Source: Acidobacteriota bacterium (GTDB lineage: Bacteria; Acidobacteriota; Vicinamibacteria; Marinacidobacterales; Marinacidobacteraceae). From it: a stretch of 38,155 nt of DNA. Below, one piece after another: positions 18,077 to 27,326 of the stretch (positions are counted from its first letter, which is position 1; each line of letters starts with the position of its first letter). The stretch is taken from NCBI GenBank assembly GCA_022826825.1, contig JAJDUD010000015.1, positions 1-38,155 of the forward strand. Direction: 5' to 3'. The notes under the pieces are model-generated. The model saw nothing but the letters and a program-made list of their open reading frames with translations, had not been told where the DNA came from and did not search any database. A program made the position numbers and the translations under genes.

Positions 18077-21000
18077 CTACTGCTCCTTCCAGCGCGCGGC
18101 GTCCACCGGGTCCGCGCCGGCGGCGGTGATCCTCCCGTTCAGGCCGTCGAGGCGTTCGCCCAGCAACCCCCCGAGCCGGCCGAGATGCTGGTCCAGCTCG
18201 CCGGACAGCTCCTCGAACACCGCGTAGGCGCCGTCCGTGGGCTTCGCGTCGCCGGTCTCCACGCTGCGGCGGAGCGACGCGAGCCGGTTGTTGAGCCGGA
18301 TCGGGAAGTTCAGCGGATCCTGGTTGCTGCGGTTCTTCGTCTGGTAGATCGCTTCCTCGACCTCGGTCATCTCCTCGAGCAGCCGGCCGCCGTCGGCGAT
18401 CAGGCCCTGGTCGCTCGACCCTTCCAGCCGCTCCTCGAGCTGGACGCGGACGTCCCGGATCTGGATCACGGCCTCGTTCGCCTCGGACGTCCGGTCCCGG
18501 ATCCGGCTGGCCAGTTCGAACTGCTCCACGAGGTCGGCGGTGGTGACGCCCCTGAGGCGCGGATCCGCGGTCAGCGTCAGGTTCGTGGTCTCGGTGACCC
18601 CGGCCGCGGTGACGCTCACCCGGTACTCGCCGGGCGGCGCCTTCGGGCCGCTGGTGGCCCGGGCGCTCCAGAGGATCATCCCGTCGAACTCGACGGCGCC
18701 CCGGTAGCGGCCGCTCCAGACGAAGCGGTTGAGCCCCTGGCCCGTGGTCGGCTCCGACGAGCGCCGCACCCGGAACCACGAGAAGTCCGGCTCCGCCTCG
18801 AAGTCCGGCTCGGTGCCCTCGAAGCGGTCCACCAGCGTCCCGCTCGCGTCGTGGATCTCGACCACCACCGAGTCCACCTCCTCCGCCAGGTGGTACTGGA
18901 CGATCCCGTCCTGGACCCCGCGCACCGCCGGGTCGGGATCGAAGACCGTCAGCGTGGCGTTCAGCGACTCGGGGGTGTACTGCCGGAGCGGCTGGATGTC
19001 GTCGAGGATCCAGAAGCCGCGGCCGTGGGTGCCGAGCACCACGTCCGCGTCCTTGACCACCAGGTCGCGGATCGGCGTGTCCGGGAGGTTCTGCTGGAGG
19101 GACACCCACCGGTCCCCGTCGTTCCACGAGGCGTACACCCCGTGCTCGGTCCCGAGGAAGAGCAGCCCCTGGCGCACCGGGTCCTCCCGGACCGCGCGCG
19201 CGAAGTGCCCGGAGGCGATGCCGTCCACGATCTTCGTCCAGGTGGCGCCGTAGTCGGTCGTCCGGAAGACGTAGGGCTCGCGGTCGTCCACCTGGTAGCG
19301 GTTGGCCGCCACGAAGATCGTGCCGGGACGGTGCGACGACTCCTCGATGATGCTGACCCGGCTGAACTTCGGCAGGTCGGCGGGGGTGATGTCCGTCCAG
19401 TTCGCCCCGTGGTCCCGGGTGACGTGGATGCGCCCGTCATCCGAGCCGACCCAGATCGTGTCGATGTCGTGCTGCGAGGGGACGGCCGCGAAGATCGTCG
19501 CGTAGATCTCGGGGCCGTTCATGTCCATCGTGATGAGGCCGCCGGTCTCCCCGAGCGTCTCCGGGTCGGCGTAGGTGAGGTCCGGGCTGATCTTCGTCCA
19601 CGACTGGCCGTCGTCCGTCGTGATGTAGAGGAACTGCGAGCTCGTGTAGAGCCGGTTCTCGTCGAGCGGCGAGAAGACGATCGGGAAGGTCCACTGCCAG
19701 CGGTCGGGGAGCGCGCTCGCCGGTTCCCCCGAGAAGAACCGCGGATAGACCTGGATGTCGCGGATCTGGCCGTTCGCGCGGTTGTAGCGGGTGAGCAGCG
19801 CCCCCTGGCTGCCGGCGTAGAAGACGTCCAGGTTCGAGGGGTGCTGGGTGATGTAGCCGCTCTCGCCGCCGCCGGCGTCGTAGTACCAGCGGCTGCCCGG
19901 ACCGCGCGCCTGCATGTGGTCCCAGCCCTCGCTGGGGGTGCAGAGCGTGGTGTTGTCCTGCTGGGCGCCGCAGACGTGGTAGGGGAAGTCGTTGGTCACG
20001 TTCACGTGGTAGAGCTGGGTGGTCGAGTAGGCCTGACCGGTCCAGGTCTCTCCGCCGTTCACGCTCACGTTGCCCCCGCCGTCGTTGGAGTTGCACATCC
20101 GGAGCGGGTTGTTGGGATCGATCCAGAGGTCGTGCTGGTCGCCGTGGGGCGGGCGGATCACGTGGTCGAAGGTCTCCCCGCCGTCCGTTGACTTGTAAAA
20201 GCCGGTGTTCAGCGCGTACACCGTGTCCACGTCCACCGGATCGGCGTAGACCCTCGAGTAGTAGAAGGCGCGCTGGCGCAGCTTGCGCTCGTTGTTCGTG
20301 AGCCGCCAGGTCGCGCCCCCGTCCTCGGACCGGAACACCCCGCCCTCCGGGGCCTCCACGATCGCCCAGACCCGGTCGGGGTTCGCCGGGGAGACGGTGA
20401 CGCCGATCTTGCCGATGGGACCCGCCGGCATCCCCGGGTTCCCGGTGAGCTCGGTCCAGGTGTCGCCGCCGTCGTCCGAGCGGTAGAGGCCGGAATCGGG
20501 ACCCCCGCCCCACATCTTCCAGGCCTTGCGGTACACCTGCCAGATGCTCGCGTAGAGCACGTCCGGATTCGTCCGGTCGATGATGAGGTCGGCCGCTCCC
20601 GCGCCCGGGCTGACGAAGAGGACCCGTTCCCAGGTGCTGCCGCCGTCGCGGGAACGGAAGACGCCGCGTTCCTCGTTGTCGCCGTAGGGATGGCCGAGCG
20701 CCGCGACGTAGACGATGTCGGGGTTCACCGGGTGGATCCGGATGCGCGCGACCGCCTGCGTGTCGCGCAGGCCGACGTGGCGCCAGGTCTCCCCGCCGTC
20801 CGAACTCTTGTAGACGCCGTCCCCCTGGGTGATGCTGCCGCGGAGCTGGGTCTCGCCGCCGCCGATGAAGACGACGTCGGGGTTGGTCTCCGCCACCGCG
20901 ACGGCACCGATCGAGGAACTCGAGATCTGGCCGTCGGTCACCGGAAACCAGGTCGTCCCCGAGTCGAGGGTCTTCCACAGACCGCCGCCGGTGGCGCCGA

Positions 21001-21202
21001 AGTAGTACTCGTGGCGCCGGCCGGGACTGCCGATGCAGGAAAGCGAGCGGCCGCCGCGCAGCGGTCCGATGTTCCGCCACTCCATGGTCCGGAGATGCGA
21101 TGCCTCGAGCCGCAGGTCCTGGGCGAAACCAGGCGCGGCGAGGGCGAGCGCCGCCAGCCCGGCGAGCGTCCAACGCACGAATTGCAGTTTCCCAAAAGCC
21201 AT
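18077..21202 (-). CDS. Secreted BNR/sortilin-like repeat protein
   Basis: A 1041-aa exported protein. A Sec signal peptide (MAFGKLQFVRWTLAGLAALA...PGFAQ, ~1-28) precedes beta-propeller repeats carrying Asp-box motifs: SSDGGETW, SRDGGSTW, SDDGGDTW, SEDGGATW, STDGGETF, TTDDGQSW, TRDHGANW and TTDYGATW. A beta-sandwich region follows (~720-860, with LNRFVWSGRYRGA), then a charged helical C-terminus. This VPS10/BNR architecture is common in Acidobacteriota and relatives and often annotated glycosyl hydrolase, but no catalytic residues can be assigned, so that name is not supported. The start at 21202 has AAGGAGG seven bases upstream; the longer frame to 21244 would begin inside a candidate -10. 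Convergent with the Nudix gene. Confidence 0.85.
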   Translation of the reverse strand: MAFGKLQFVRWTLAGLAALALAAPGFAQDLRLEASHLRTMEWRNIGPLRGGRSLSCIGSPGRRHEYYFGATGGGLWKTLDSGTTWFPVTDGQISSSSIGAVAVAETNPDVVFIGGGETQLRGSITQGDGVYKSSDGGETWRHVGLRDTQAVARIRIHPVNPDIVYVAALGHPYGDNEERGVFRSRDGGSTWERVLFVSPGAGAADLIIDRTNPDVLYASIWQVYRKAWKMWGGGPDSGLYRSDDGGDTWTELTGNPGMPAGPIGKIGVTVSPANPDRVWAIVEAPEGGVFRSEDGGATWRLTNNERKLRQRAFYYSRVYADPVDVDTVYALNTGFYKSTDGGETFDHVIRPPHGDQHDLWIDPNNPLRMCNSNDGGGNVSVNGGETWTGQAYSTTQLYHVNVTNDFPYHVCGAQQDNTTLCTPSEGWDHMQARGPGSRWYYDAGGGESGYITQHPSNLDVFYAGSQGALLTRYNRANGQIRDIQVYPRFFSGEPASALPDRWQWTFPIVFSPLDENRLYTSSQFLYITTDDGQSWTKISPDLTYADPETLGETGGLITMDMNGPEIYATIFAAVPSQHDIDTIWVGSDDGRIHVTRDHGANWTDITPADLPKFSRVSIIEESSHRPGTIFVAANRYQVDDREPYVFRTTDYGATWTKIVDGIASGHFARAVREDPVRQGLLFLGTEHGVYASWNDGDRWVSLQQNLPDTPIRDLVVKDADVVLGTHGRGFWILDDIQPLRQYTPESLNATLTVFDPDPAVRGVQDGIVQYHLAEEVDSVVVEIHDASGTLVDRFEGTEPDFEAEPDFSWFRVRRSSEPTTGQGLNRFVWSGRYRGAVEFDGMILWSARATSGPKAPPGEYRVSVTAAGVTETTNLTLTADPRLRGVTTADLVEQFELASRIRDRTSEANEAVIQIRDVRVQLEERLEGSSDQGLIADGGRLLEEMTEVEEAIYQTKNRSNQDPLNFPIRLNNRLASLRRSVETGDAKPTDGAYAVFEELSGELDQHLGRLGGLLGERLDGLNGRITAAGADPVDAARWKEQ

Positions 21203-21239
21203 CGAACGGCCTCCTTTGAGGACGAAAAGGGAACCGGAA

Positions 21240-21259
21240 AGCATACGGCCTCGGAGGCC
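21240..21259 (-). promoter_or_regulatory. Candidate -10 and adjoining operator-like repeat of BNR gene
   Basis: TATGCT on the minus strand (21245-21240) lies 38 bases upstream of the ATG at 21202. Just upstream of it, GGCCTC and GAGGCC flank a single base (21247-21259), a symmetric site that could bind a regulator. No convincing -35 is seen. Confidence 0.25.
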
Positions 21260-21312
21260 TGGAACTCCTCATGCCGACCGGTTTCCGGCGCGCTGTTAGC
21301 ATTCCGGGCTCC

Positions 21313-21576
21313 ATGGCCAACCGTTCCCGACAGACGTTCCTCAAGCGCAGGAAGGAGAAGGAACGCGTGGCGCGTCAGCGGGCCAAGGAGCTGCGGCGCC
21401 GAGAACGCGCGATCGAGAAGGAGCGCATGATGGCCGTGCCCCGGGACGGGGACCGGGACCTCGAGGGCATCGTCCCGGGCCCGCAGGAGCCCGTCTGGAA
21501 GATGGCGGACGTGCTCACCGAGGACGAGCGGAGCATGCTCGAGGCCGAGGAAGAAGAGGAAGAGGCCCGGGCTTAG
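21313..21576 (+). CDS. Conserved small basic protein (MANRSRQTF family)
   Basis: An 87-aa protein. Residues 1-38 are strongly basic and helical (MANRSRQTFLKRRKEKERVA...), the middle contains GIVPGPQEPVW, and the C-terminal ~20 residues are acidic (EDERSMLEAEEEEEEARA). The opposite charge of the two ends suggests a folded-back helix or a nucleic-acid-binding tail. Short proteins of this form recur in Acidobacteriota but have no known function. The frame is open from 21271, but the ATG at 21313 matches the usual family N-terminus. Divergent from the BNR gene. Confidence 0.7.
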   Translation: MANRSRQTFLKRRKEKERVARQRAKELRRRERAIEKERMMAVPRDGDRDLEGIVPGPQEPVWKMADVLTEDERSMLEAEEEEEEARA

Positions 21577-21619
21577 GAGCCCGCGCCGCAGACTCCCCGG
21601 CAACGCCGGCCAGGAGCGA

Positions 21620-21836
21620 GGAGCGCCGGTCTTCAGACCGGCATCGCGGCCGCAGGCCGCGAAACTCCCGGCGCTGTTGCGCCCCATTGCGGGGACCCGA
21701 AACAAAGACGGCGAAGCGGAGGTAGCGTGCGCGGTTGTCGCTGCGCCATTCCCTTTGGCGAGGGCGCCATGCGGCGAAAAGACGTCGGGAGTTTCGCCCG
21801 CTGCGCGGGCGATGCCGGTCTGAAGACCGGCGCTCC
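21620..21836 (-). repeat. MITE/REPIN-like element, copy 2, opposite orientation
   Basis: A 217-bp unit. The left arm carries GGTCTTCAGACC and GCGGCCGCAGGCCGC; the right arm carries GCCCGCTGCGCGGGC and GGTCTGAAGACC. The interior is the reverse complement of copy 1 (for example CCCGAAACAAAGACGGCG here), so the element is inverted relative to copies at 8.5, 33.9 and 36.8 kb. It lies between convergent genes in the 317-bp gap 21577-21893. Confidence 0.88.
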
Positions 21837-21893
21837 TAGCGCTCCACTGCCGTCCGCCCCTGGGGCGGGTAGCGGTGCGTGGTCTCGCGGTCG

Positions 21894-22523
21894 TCAGCCG
21901 CGCCGCCGGTTGTTCCGCGCGCGCGGTCCCCGCCGCTCGCGCATCTGCTCGAGCTGCTCGCGCTGCTCCTCGGTGAGGATGCCGGCGATCCGCTCGCGTT
22001 CGGACCTCCGCTGGAGCGCCTGGTCCGCCTGGGCCCGGCCGAGGGCCTCGCCCAGCGCCTGCACCTCCTCGGCGGTCCGTTCGGGGTTCCGCGCCGCCCG
22101 CTGGAAGGAGCGCCGCGCGTCGGCAACCTCCCGCCGGCTGGTCCGGCGGTTGTCGCCGATCTCCCGCATCGCCTCCCGCAGCTGGTCGCGCTGCTCCTCG
22201 GTGAGGTCGAGTGCCCCCGCCAGGCGCCGGCCGAACCAGCGCGCCGCCGGACCGGAGCGGCCTTCGCGGCGCGCACCCCGGCGGGCGCGGCGCTCGGGGC
22301 CGGCCGACCGCCGGTCGGACCGGCGGGCCATCCGTTCGCGCCCCGGCTGCGAGGCCGTCTCGAGCGTGGGCTCCGCGGAGGAGGTGGCGAGGACCCGGGC
22401 GTCCGGCTCCGGATGGGGTTCCGCGGCGGCCTGCCCGGCAAAGACGAGGGCGAACGGCGCCACCATCAGCAGCGTGCGGAAGAGGCCGGATCGGACCGGC
22501 GCGGGACTCTGGATCTGCGTCAT
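21894..22523 (-). CDS. Spy/CpxP-like periplasmic protein
   Basis: A 209-aa exported protein. MTQIQSPAPVRSGLFRTLLM and the following hydrophobic stretch ending GQAAA form the signal peptide (~1-34). The mature part has an Arg-rich segment (~60-110) and two copies of the LTEEQR-type motif: LTEEQRDQLREAMRE (~115-130) and LTEEQREQLEQMRERR near the C-terminus. That repeated LTxxQ pattern on long amphipathic helices is the hallmark of Spy/CpxP refolding chaperones and zinc-resistance relatives. ATG 22523 follows AAGGAGT by seven bases; the longer frame to 22583 lacks one. The heavy Arg content is unusual for the family. Confidence 0.7.
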   Translation of the reverse strand: MTQIQSPAPVRSGLFRTLLMVAPFALVFAGQAAAEPHPEPDARVLATSSAEPTLETASQPGRERMARRSDRRSAGPERRARRGARREGRSGPAARWFGRRLAGALDLTEEQRDQLREAMREIGDNRRTSRREVADARRSFQRAARNPERTAEEVQALGEALGRAQADQALQRRSERERIAGILTEEQREQLEQMRERRGPRARNNRRRG

Positions 22524-22524
22524 G

Positions 22525-22556
22525 GGAAAGACTCCTTTCCGCGCTCCGGGGCGCGG
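22525..22556 (-). promoter_or_regulatory. Structured leader over the ribosome binding site
   Basis: In the mRNA, GGAAAG and CTTTCC (22540-22525) pair around GAGT, burying the AAGGAGT ribosome binding site just before the ATG. A second hairpin, CCGCGC with GCGCGG (22556-22539), overlaps the first by two bases, so the two stems compete. This could make translation sensitive to temperature or a ligand; it is a structural inference. Confidence 0.35.
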
Positions 22557-22632
22557 TGTATCGCAGGAAAACGCAACGGACATGCCAAGTGTTCCCGGTG
22601 ATAGAGTCAGCCGGTTCCGACGAAATTCGGTT

Positions 22633-22707
22633 GGCGGGGTAGCTCAGTCCGGTCAGAGCGAAGGACTCATAACCCTTAGGTCGGCGGTTCAAGTCCGCCC
22701 CCCGCTA
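22633..22707 (+). tRNA. tRNA-Met (CAT)
   Basis: The cloverleaf is complete. Acceptor GGCGGGG pairs with CCCCGCT (first pair G-U), the D-arm is GCTC/GAGC, the anticodon loop CTCATAA has anticodon CAT at 22668-22670, the T-arm GGCGG-TTCAAGT-CCGCC is perfect, and the discriminator is A. CCA is not encoded. The anticodon stem AAGGA/CCCTT has an A-C mismatch beside the loop. The lack of the initiator's mismatched first pair and GC-run anticodon stem favours elongator Met; tRNA-Ile2 (lysidine-modified CAT) cannot be excluded. Confidence 0.93.
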
Positions 22708-22751
22708 CCGTCGGCAACCTCCGTTTCGGAGGTCCGGCTTCGGGAGTTGCC

Positions 22752-23081
22752 ATGGACATGAAGAAAACGTTCAAGATCAAGGCCCGGCGGGACGTCTCCT
22801 GTCCGGAGGTGTACGCGAACTTCTGCGAAGCGACGCACTCGCCCTTCGATCTGACGATCACCTTCTGCAGTCTCACCGGCATCCAGCCGGAAGATCTTTC
22901 GCACACCGATGCATCCGGCGAACCCGTCGTGCACGCGGATCCCAAGACCCGGATCACGCTTCCCTTCCGGATCGTCCCCGCCCTCATCAAGATGCTCGAG
23001 ACCCAGTTGAGCGCCGTGGAACAGTCCGAGGGCGAGAACGTGCCCCGCCCGCGGGGGAGCGACTCCTCCACGGTTCACTAG
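22752..23081 (+). CDS. DUF3467-like small protein
   Basis: A 109-aa soluble protein. VYANFCEATHSPFDLTITFCSLTG (residues ~20-43) followed by TRITLPFRIVPALIKMLETQL (~67-87) matches the DUF3467 pattern of a YxNxxxVxxSPxDF stretch and a later Pro-[A/K]xxxxLxxxL helix. Function in the family is unknown. ATG at 22752 follows GGGAG at a workable distance. The next gene starts four bases after its stop, suggesting one transcript. The C-terminal ~20 residues are polar and probably disordered. Confidence 0.72.
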   Translation: MDMKKTFKIKARRDVSCPEVYANFCEATHSPFDLTITFCSLTGIQPEDLSHTDASGEPVVHADPKTRITLPFRIVPALIKMLETQLSAVEQSEGENVPRPRGSDSSTVH

Positions 23082-23085
23082 CGCC

Positions 23086-23541
23086 GTGCCCGGTTCCGTC
23101 CGCTCCCCCCTCCGCGCCGAGCGGCCGAAGGCGGCGCGTACGGACCGCGATGTCGGCCTCGACCGGATTCAGGCGTCCCGCGCCGCCGTGGCCAGGAAGT
23201 CGCTGTGGCTGAAGCGCGGGAGCGTGGCTCTCGTGGCCGGCGCCATCGGCTTCGGGGTCCTGCAGGGATGGCTCCTCCTGCGGCTGGCCGCGATCCCGGC
23301 CGCGCTCTGGTTCTGGTGGATGGACGCCTCGCTCACCCGTACCGACGAGCGCCTGCAGCGGCTCTACGACGGCGTGTTCCAGGGAACCGCGGACCCGCCG
23401 CTGATGGGAACCGAGATGGCGGCGGCGGCCGAACTCACGGAGCCGGCCGGCGCGGTCCGGCGGGCGATGCTCTCAGGCCCCGGCGCCAGTCTCCACTGGA
23501 TGATGGTCGGCGTCGCGATCCTCTTCAACATCTTCGGCTGA
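23086..23541 (+). CDS. Small membrane protein, unknown function
   Basis: A 151-aa protein with a basic N-terminus (1-44), two adjacent membrane helices (~45-63 and 66-82, the second ending in WFWWMDASL), a charged soluble stretch with DERLQRLYDGV, and a C-terminal hydrophobic helix (WMMVGVAILFNIFG). The WxWWMDxxLxRxDERLxxLYD pattern resembles uncharacterised bacterial membrane proteins. GTG start four bases after the DUF3467 gene. Its last 69 bases overlap the convergent Trm112-like gene. Confidence 0.7.
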   Translation: MPGSVRSPLRAERPKAARTDRDVGLDRIQASRAAVARKSLWLKRGSVALVAGAIGFGVLQGWLLLRLAAIPAALWFWWMDASLTRTDERLQRLYDGVFQGTADPPLMGTEMAAAAELTEPAGAVRRAMLSGPGASLHWMMVGVAILFNIFG

Positions 23542-23805
23542 CGCGTCGCCTTCCGGCCCCGGAATCGCGATGCGCTCCTCGATCAGCATGATCGGGATCC
23601 CGTTCCGCACCGGATAGAGGAACTTCCCGTCCTCCCGAACCAGGCCGCCGTCGAGAACGCCGGCCTCCCCGCCGCCGGCCGGCGTCTCGAGACTCCCGTC
23701 GCGGATGGCCCGGTTCACGGATTCCACGAGCGCTCCCGGCGCCTCGCGCACCGGCTGCCGCGTCTCCGGGCAACAGAGGATCTCGAGGAGTTCGGGATGG
23801 ATCAT
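23473..23805 (-). CDS. Trm112-like protein lacking zinc-binding cysteines
   Basis: A 110-aa protein. HPELLEILCCPETRQPV at the N-terminus and LYPVRNGIPIMLIEERI (~64-80) match the Trm112/YcaR family, whose members activate methyltransferases or occur near lipid A genes. The usual CPxC and second CxxC zinc pairs are not present: only the CCP doublet remains and the second pair is absent. A ~25-residue insert separates the two halves, as in variants from Acidobacteriota and Planctomycetes. The acidic C-terminal ~25 residues lie in the 69-bp antisense overlap with the preceding plus-strand gene. ATG start; no clear ribosome binding site. Confidence 0.72.
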   Translation of the reverse strand: MIHPELLEILCCPETRQPVREAPGALVESVNRAIRDGSLETPAGGGEAGVLDGGLVREDGKFLYPVRNGIPIMLIEERIAIPGPEGDASAEDVEEDRDADHHPVETGAGA

Positions 23806-23851
23806 GCGGATCAGGTTAGCGGGGGGATGCCGCCGACGCCGCTCGACCCCG

Positions 23852-23936
23852 TGCCGGAGGAGGGACTCGAACCCTCATGATCACGAGGACCGCGGGATTT
23901 TGAGTCCCGTGCGTCTACCAATTCCGCCACTCCGGC
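23852..23936 (-). tRNA. tRNA-Leu (CAA)
   Basis: A class II tRNA of 85 bases. Acceptor GCCGGAG pairs with CTCCGGC, the D-arm contains GGCGGAATTGGTAGACGC, the anticodon stem-loop is CGGGA-CTCAAAA-TCCCG with anticodon CAA, then a long variable arm and the T-loop GGTTCGAGTCC. The discriminator is A and CCA is not encoded. Confidence 0.96.
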
Positions 23937-23969
23937 AAACCCCGAAGCCGCCCCGGCGCTCGGAGTCAC

Positions 23970-23978
23970 AGTGTACCA
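23970..23978 (-). promoter_or_regulatory. Candidate extended -10 for tRNA-Leu
   Basis: TGGTACACT on the minus strand (23978-23970) matches an extended -10 (TGnTAnnnT) and is placed about 34 bases upstream of the mature tRNA 5' end. No clear -35. Confidence 0.3.
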
Positions 23979-24089
23979 ACGAGAGGTCGGAGTACCTCCG
24001 CATCCGGACGGCGGCAAAGCCCCTGCCCGTCACGACTGTCGCGCGCGCCAAAGCCCAAGAATGCCAGCGTTCTCGGTGATTCCGGGGTG

Positions 24090-24098
24090 TGGTATGAT
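24090..24098 (+). promoter_or_regulatory. Candidate extended -10 promoter of carD
   Basis: TGGTATGAT is a close match to the extended -10 TGnTATAAT, 50 bases upstream of the carD ATG. The -35 region is poor, as is usual for extended -10 promoters. Confidence 0.45.
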
Positions 24099-24147
24099 TA
24101 ACGGTTCGCGTATTCGAAACGCTACCGGGAGGCGTCGCTGAGTATTG

Positions 24148-24786
24148 ATGCGGTTTGAAGTTGGAGACAAGGTGATCTACCCGAATCAGGGGATCAGCGT
24201 CGTCGAGAGTATTGAGTCCACCAACGGAGACGCGGGACCGAGCTTCTATCGCCTGCGCCTGCTGGCAAAGTCCACGCTGGTCATGGTTCCCATCGACAAG
24301 GTGGACGAAGTCGGCCTGCGGCCGATCATGACCGAGAGCGACGTCGAGGAGGTCCTCGACGTGCTCGAGAACGGCGCGGTCGACGAGCAGATCAACTGGA
24401 AGACCCGCTACAAGGACAACTCCGACCGCATGAAGAGCGGTTCTCCCGTGGAGGTCGCCGGGGTCCTCAAGGGCCTCTTCTACCTGAGCGAGCGCAAGAC
24501 CCTTTCCTTCCGCGAGAAGCGGATGCTCGACCGGGCGCATCAGCTCACCGTGACCGAGGTCGCGGAAGTCGCCGACGAGACCCTCGAGGCGGTGGAGCGC
24601 AAGGTCGTGGAGGCGCTCCGCCGCAGCCGGAACGGAGAGAACGGCCTCGAGGCCGGAGAAGCGGAGAACGAAACAGGCACCGGGGCAGCCACCAGCGTGG
24701 TGCCGCTCCGCCCGCCCAAGCGGCGCCGGGTCGCCAAGTCCGACAGCGGACGGCGGCCGGTTTCGATCTCGATCAACCGCTACTGA
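24148..24786 (+). CDS. carD: CarD/CdnL-family RNA polymerase-binding regulator
   Basis: A 212-aa protein. Residues 1-60 are the RNAP-interacting Tudor-like domain (FEVGDKVIYPNQGISVVESIE ... STLVMVPIDKVDEVGLRPI), and ~60-150 the helical DNA-binding domain (WKTRYKDNSDRMKSG, then LKGLFYLSERKTLSFREKRMLDRA). CarD stabilises RNAP-promoter open complexes, commonly at rRNA and housekeeping promoters. The C-terminal ~60 residues go beyond the usual ~160-aa protein and end in a basic tail (PPKRRRVAKSD). ATG at 24148 is chosen; a TTG codon lies directly before it. GGGAGG is 15 bases upstream, further than usual. Confidence 0.92.
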   Translation: MRFEVGDKVIYPNQGISVVESIESTNGDAGPSFYRLRLLAKSTLVMVPIDKVDEVGLRPIMTESDVEEVLDVLENGAVDEQINWKTRYKDNSDRMKSGSPVEVAGVLKGLFYLSERKTLSFREKRMLDRAHQLTVTEVAEVADETLEAVERKVVEALRRSRNGENGLEAGEAENETGTGAATSVVPLRPPKRRRVAKSDSGRRPVSISINRY

Positions 24787-24859
24787 CCCGCCGCCGGGAC
24801 CCGAGACCAGATCAAGGTCCGGCGACCCCGAGCTGCTGATTCTTCCCCCGGAGACCATC

Positions 24860-25636
24860 GTGCGACAGCCCCGCTGGAGCGGCCGCCTTCGCACCGCCCG
24901 CGCCGTGGCGGGGACGGTCGGGATCGCGCTGGTCCTGCCGCTCCTGCTGCTCGCCGGGTTGCTGCTGATGCCGCTCGGCGACGTGTTCAGCGGCCGCCAC
25001 CGGCTCGGCTACGAGATCGGACGCCGGATCGTCGCGGTGCTCTGGTTCGTCGGCGGAATCCGCATGCACGAGGTGGGGCGGCACCGCGTCGAGCCGTTCC
25101 GGACGCGCGTCTACATGCCGAACCACCAGTCGCTGACCGACATGGTCCAGGTGCTCTACCTGCTGCCGAAGGCGAACGGGACGCTGATCAAGAAGGAGGC
25201 CTTCCGCGTTCCGGTGCTCGGCTGGGCGTTTCGCGCCGCCGGCTTCACCCCGGTGGACCGCTCCAATCCGAAGGCGGCCCGGGCGAGCCTCGAAGCGGCG
25301 GTCACCGCCATGAAGACCGGCCAGTCCTTCGTGATCGCCCCCGAGGGCACCCGAAGCCGCACCGGGAAGCTCGGCCCCTTCAAGTCGGGCGGCTTCCGGC
25401 TCGCGGCCCGGGCGGGCGTCCCGGTGGTGCCGATCACGGTCACCGGGGCCCGGGACATCCTCCCCAAAGGGGGCATGCTCATCCGTCCCGGCACCATCCA
25501 GGTCCGCTATCACGAACCCCTCGAGACCACGGGGATCGATCCTCAGGACCGGGAAGCGGTCGGCGCGCTGATGGAACGGGTCCGCAGCGCCATCCAGAGC
25601 GGGCTGGACGCGACGGGAACGGCGGCCGAAAGCTGA
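24860..25636 (+). CDS. plsC: 1-acyl-sn-glycerol-3-phosphate acyltransferase
   Basis: A 258-aa membrane-associated acyltransferase. A hydrophobic N-terminal helix (~14-38) precedes the catalytic block I NHQSLTDM (an HX4D motif, ~88-95), block II around AGFTPVDRSN, block III PEGTRSRTGKLGPFKSGGF (~160-178) and block IV VPVVPITVTG. It makes phosphatidic acid from lysophosphatidic acid at the inner membrane. GTG start at 24860, with GGAG eight bases upstream. pckA begins 62 bases downstream on the same strand. Confidence 0.92.
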   Translation: MRQPRWSGRLRTARAVAGTVGIALVLPLLLLAGLLLMPLGDVFSGRHRLGYEIGRRIVAVLWFVGGIRMHEVGRHRVEPFRTRVYMPNHQSLTDMVQVLYLLPKANGTLIKKEAFRVPVLGWAFRAAGFTPVDRSNPKAARASLEAAVTAMKTGQSFVIAPEGTRSRTGKLGPFKSGGFRLAARAGVPVVPITVTGARDILPKGGMLIRPGTIQVRYHEPLETTGIDPQDREAVGALMERVRSAIQSGLDATGTAAES

Positions 25637-25697
25637 TTTCCGGGCGCGCCGGAGGTGTTCGGAACGGCGCTTTCGACACTAGAATTGCCGCTCGTCC

Positions 25698-27322
<1,625 letters not shown>

Positions 27323-27326
<4 letters not shown>

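Noticed and set aside
18185..20191. Long plus-strand frame antisense to the BNR gene
   Set aside because: The minus strand has a signal peptide, ribosome binding site and repeated Asp-box motifs; the plus frame has none.
18077..21202. Sialidase or glycosyl hydrolase activity for the BNR protein
   Set aside because: Asp-box repeats alone do not indicate catalysis and the sialidase Arg triad and FRIP motif are not seen.
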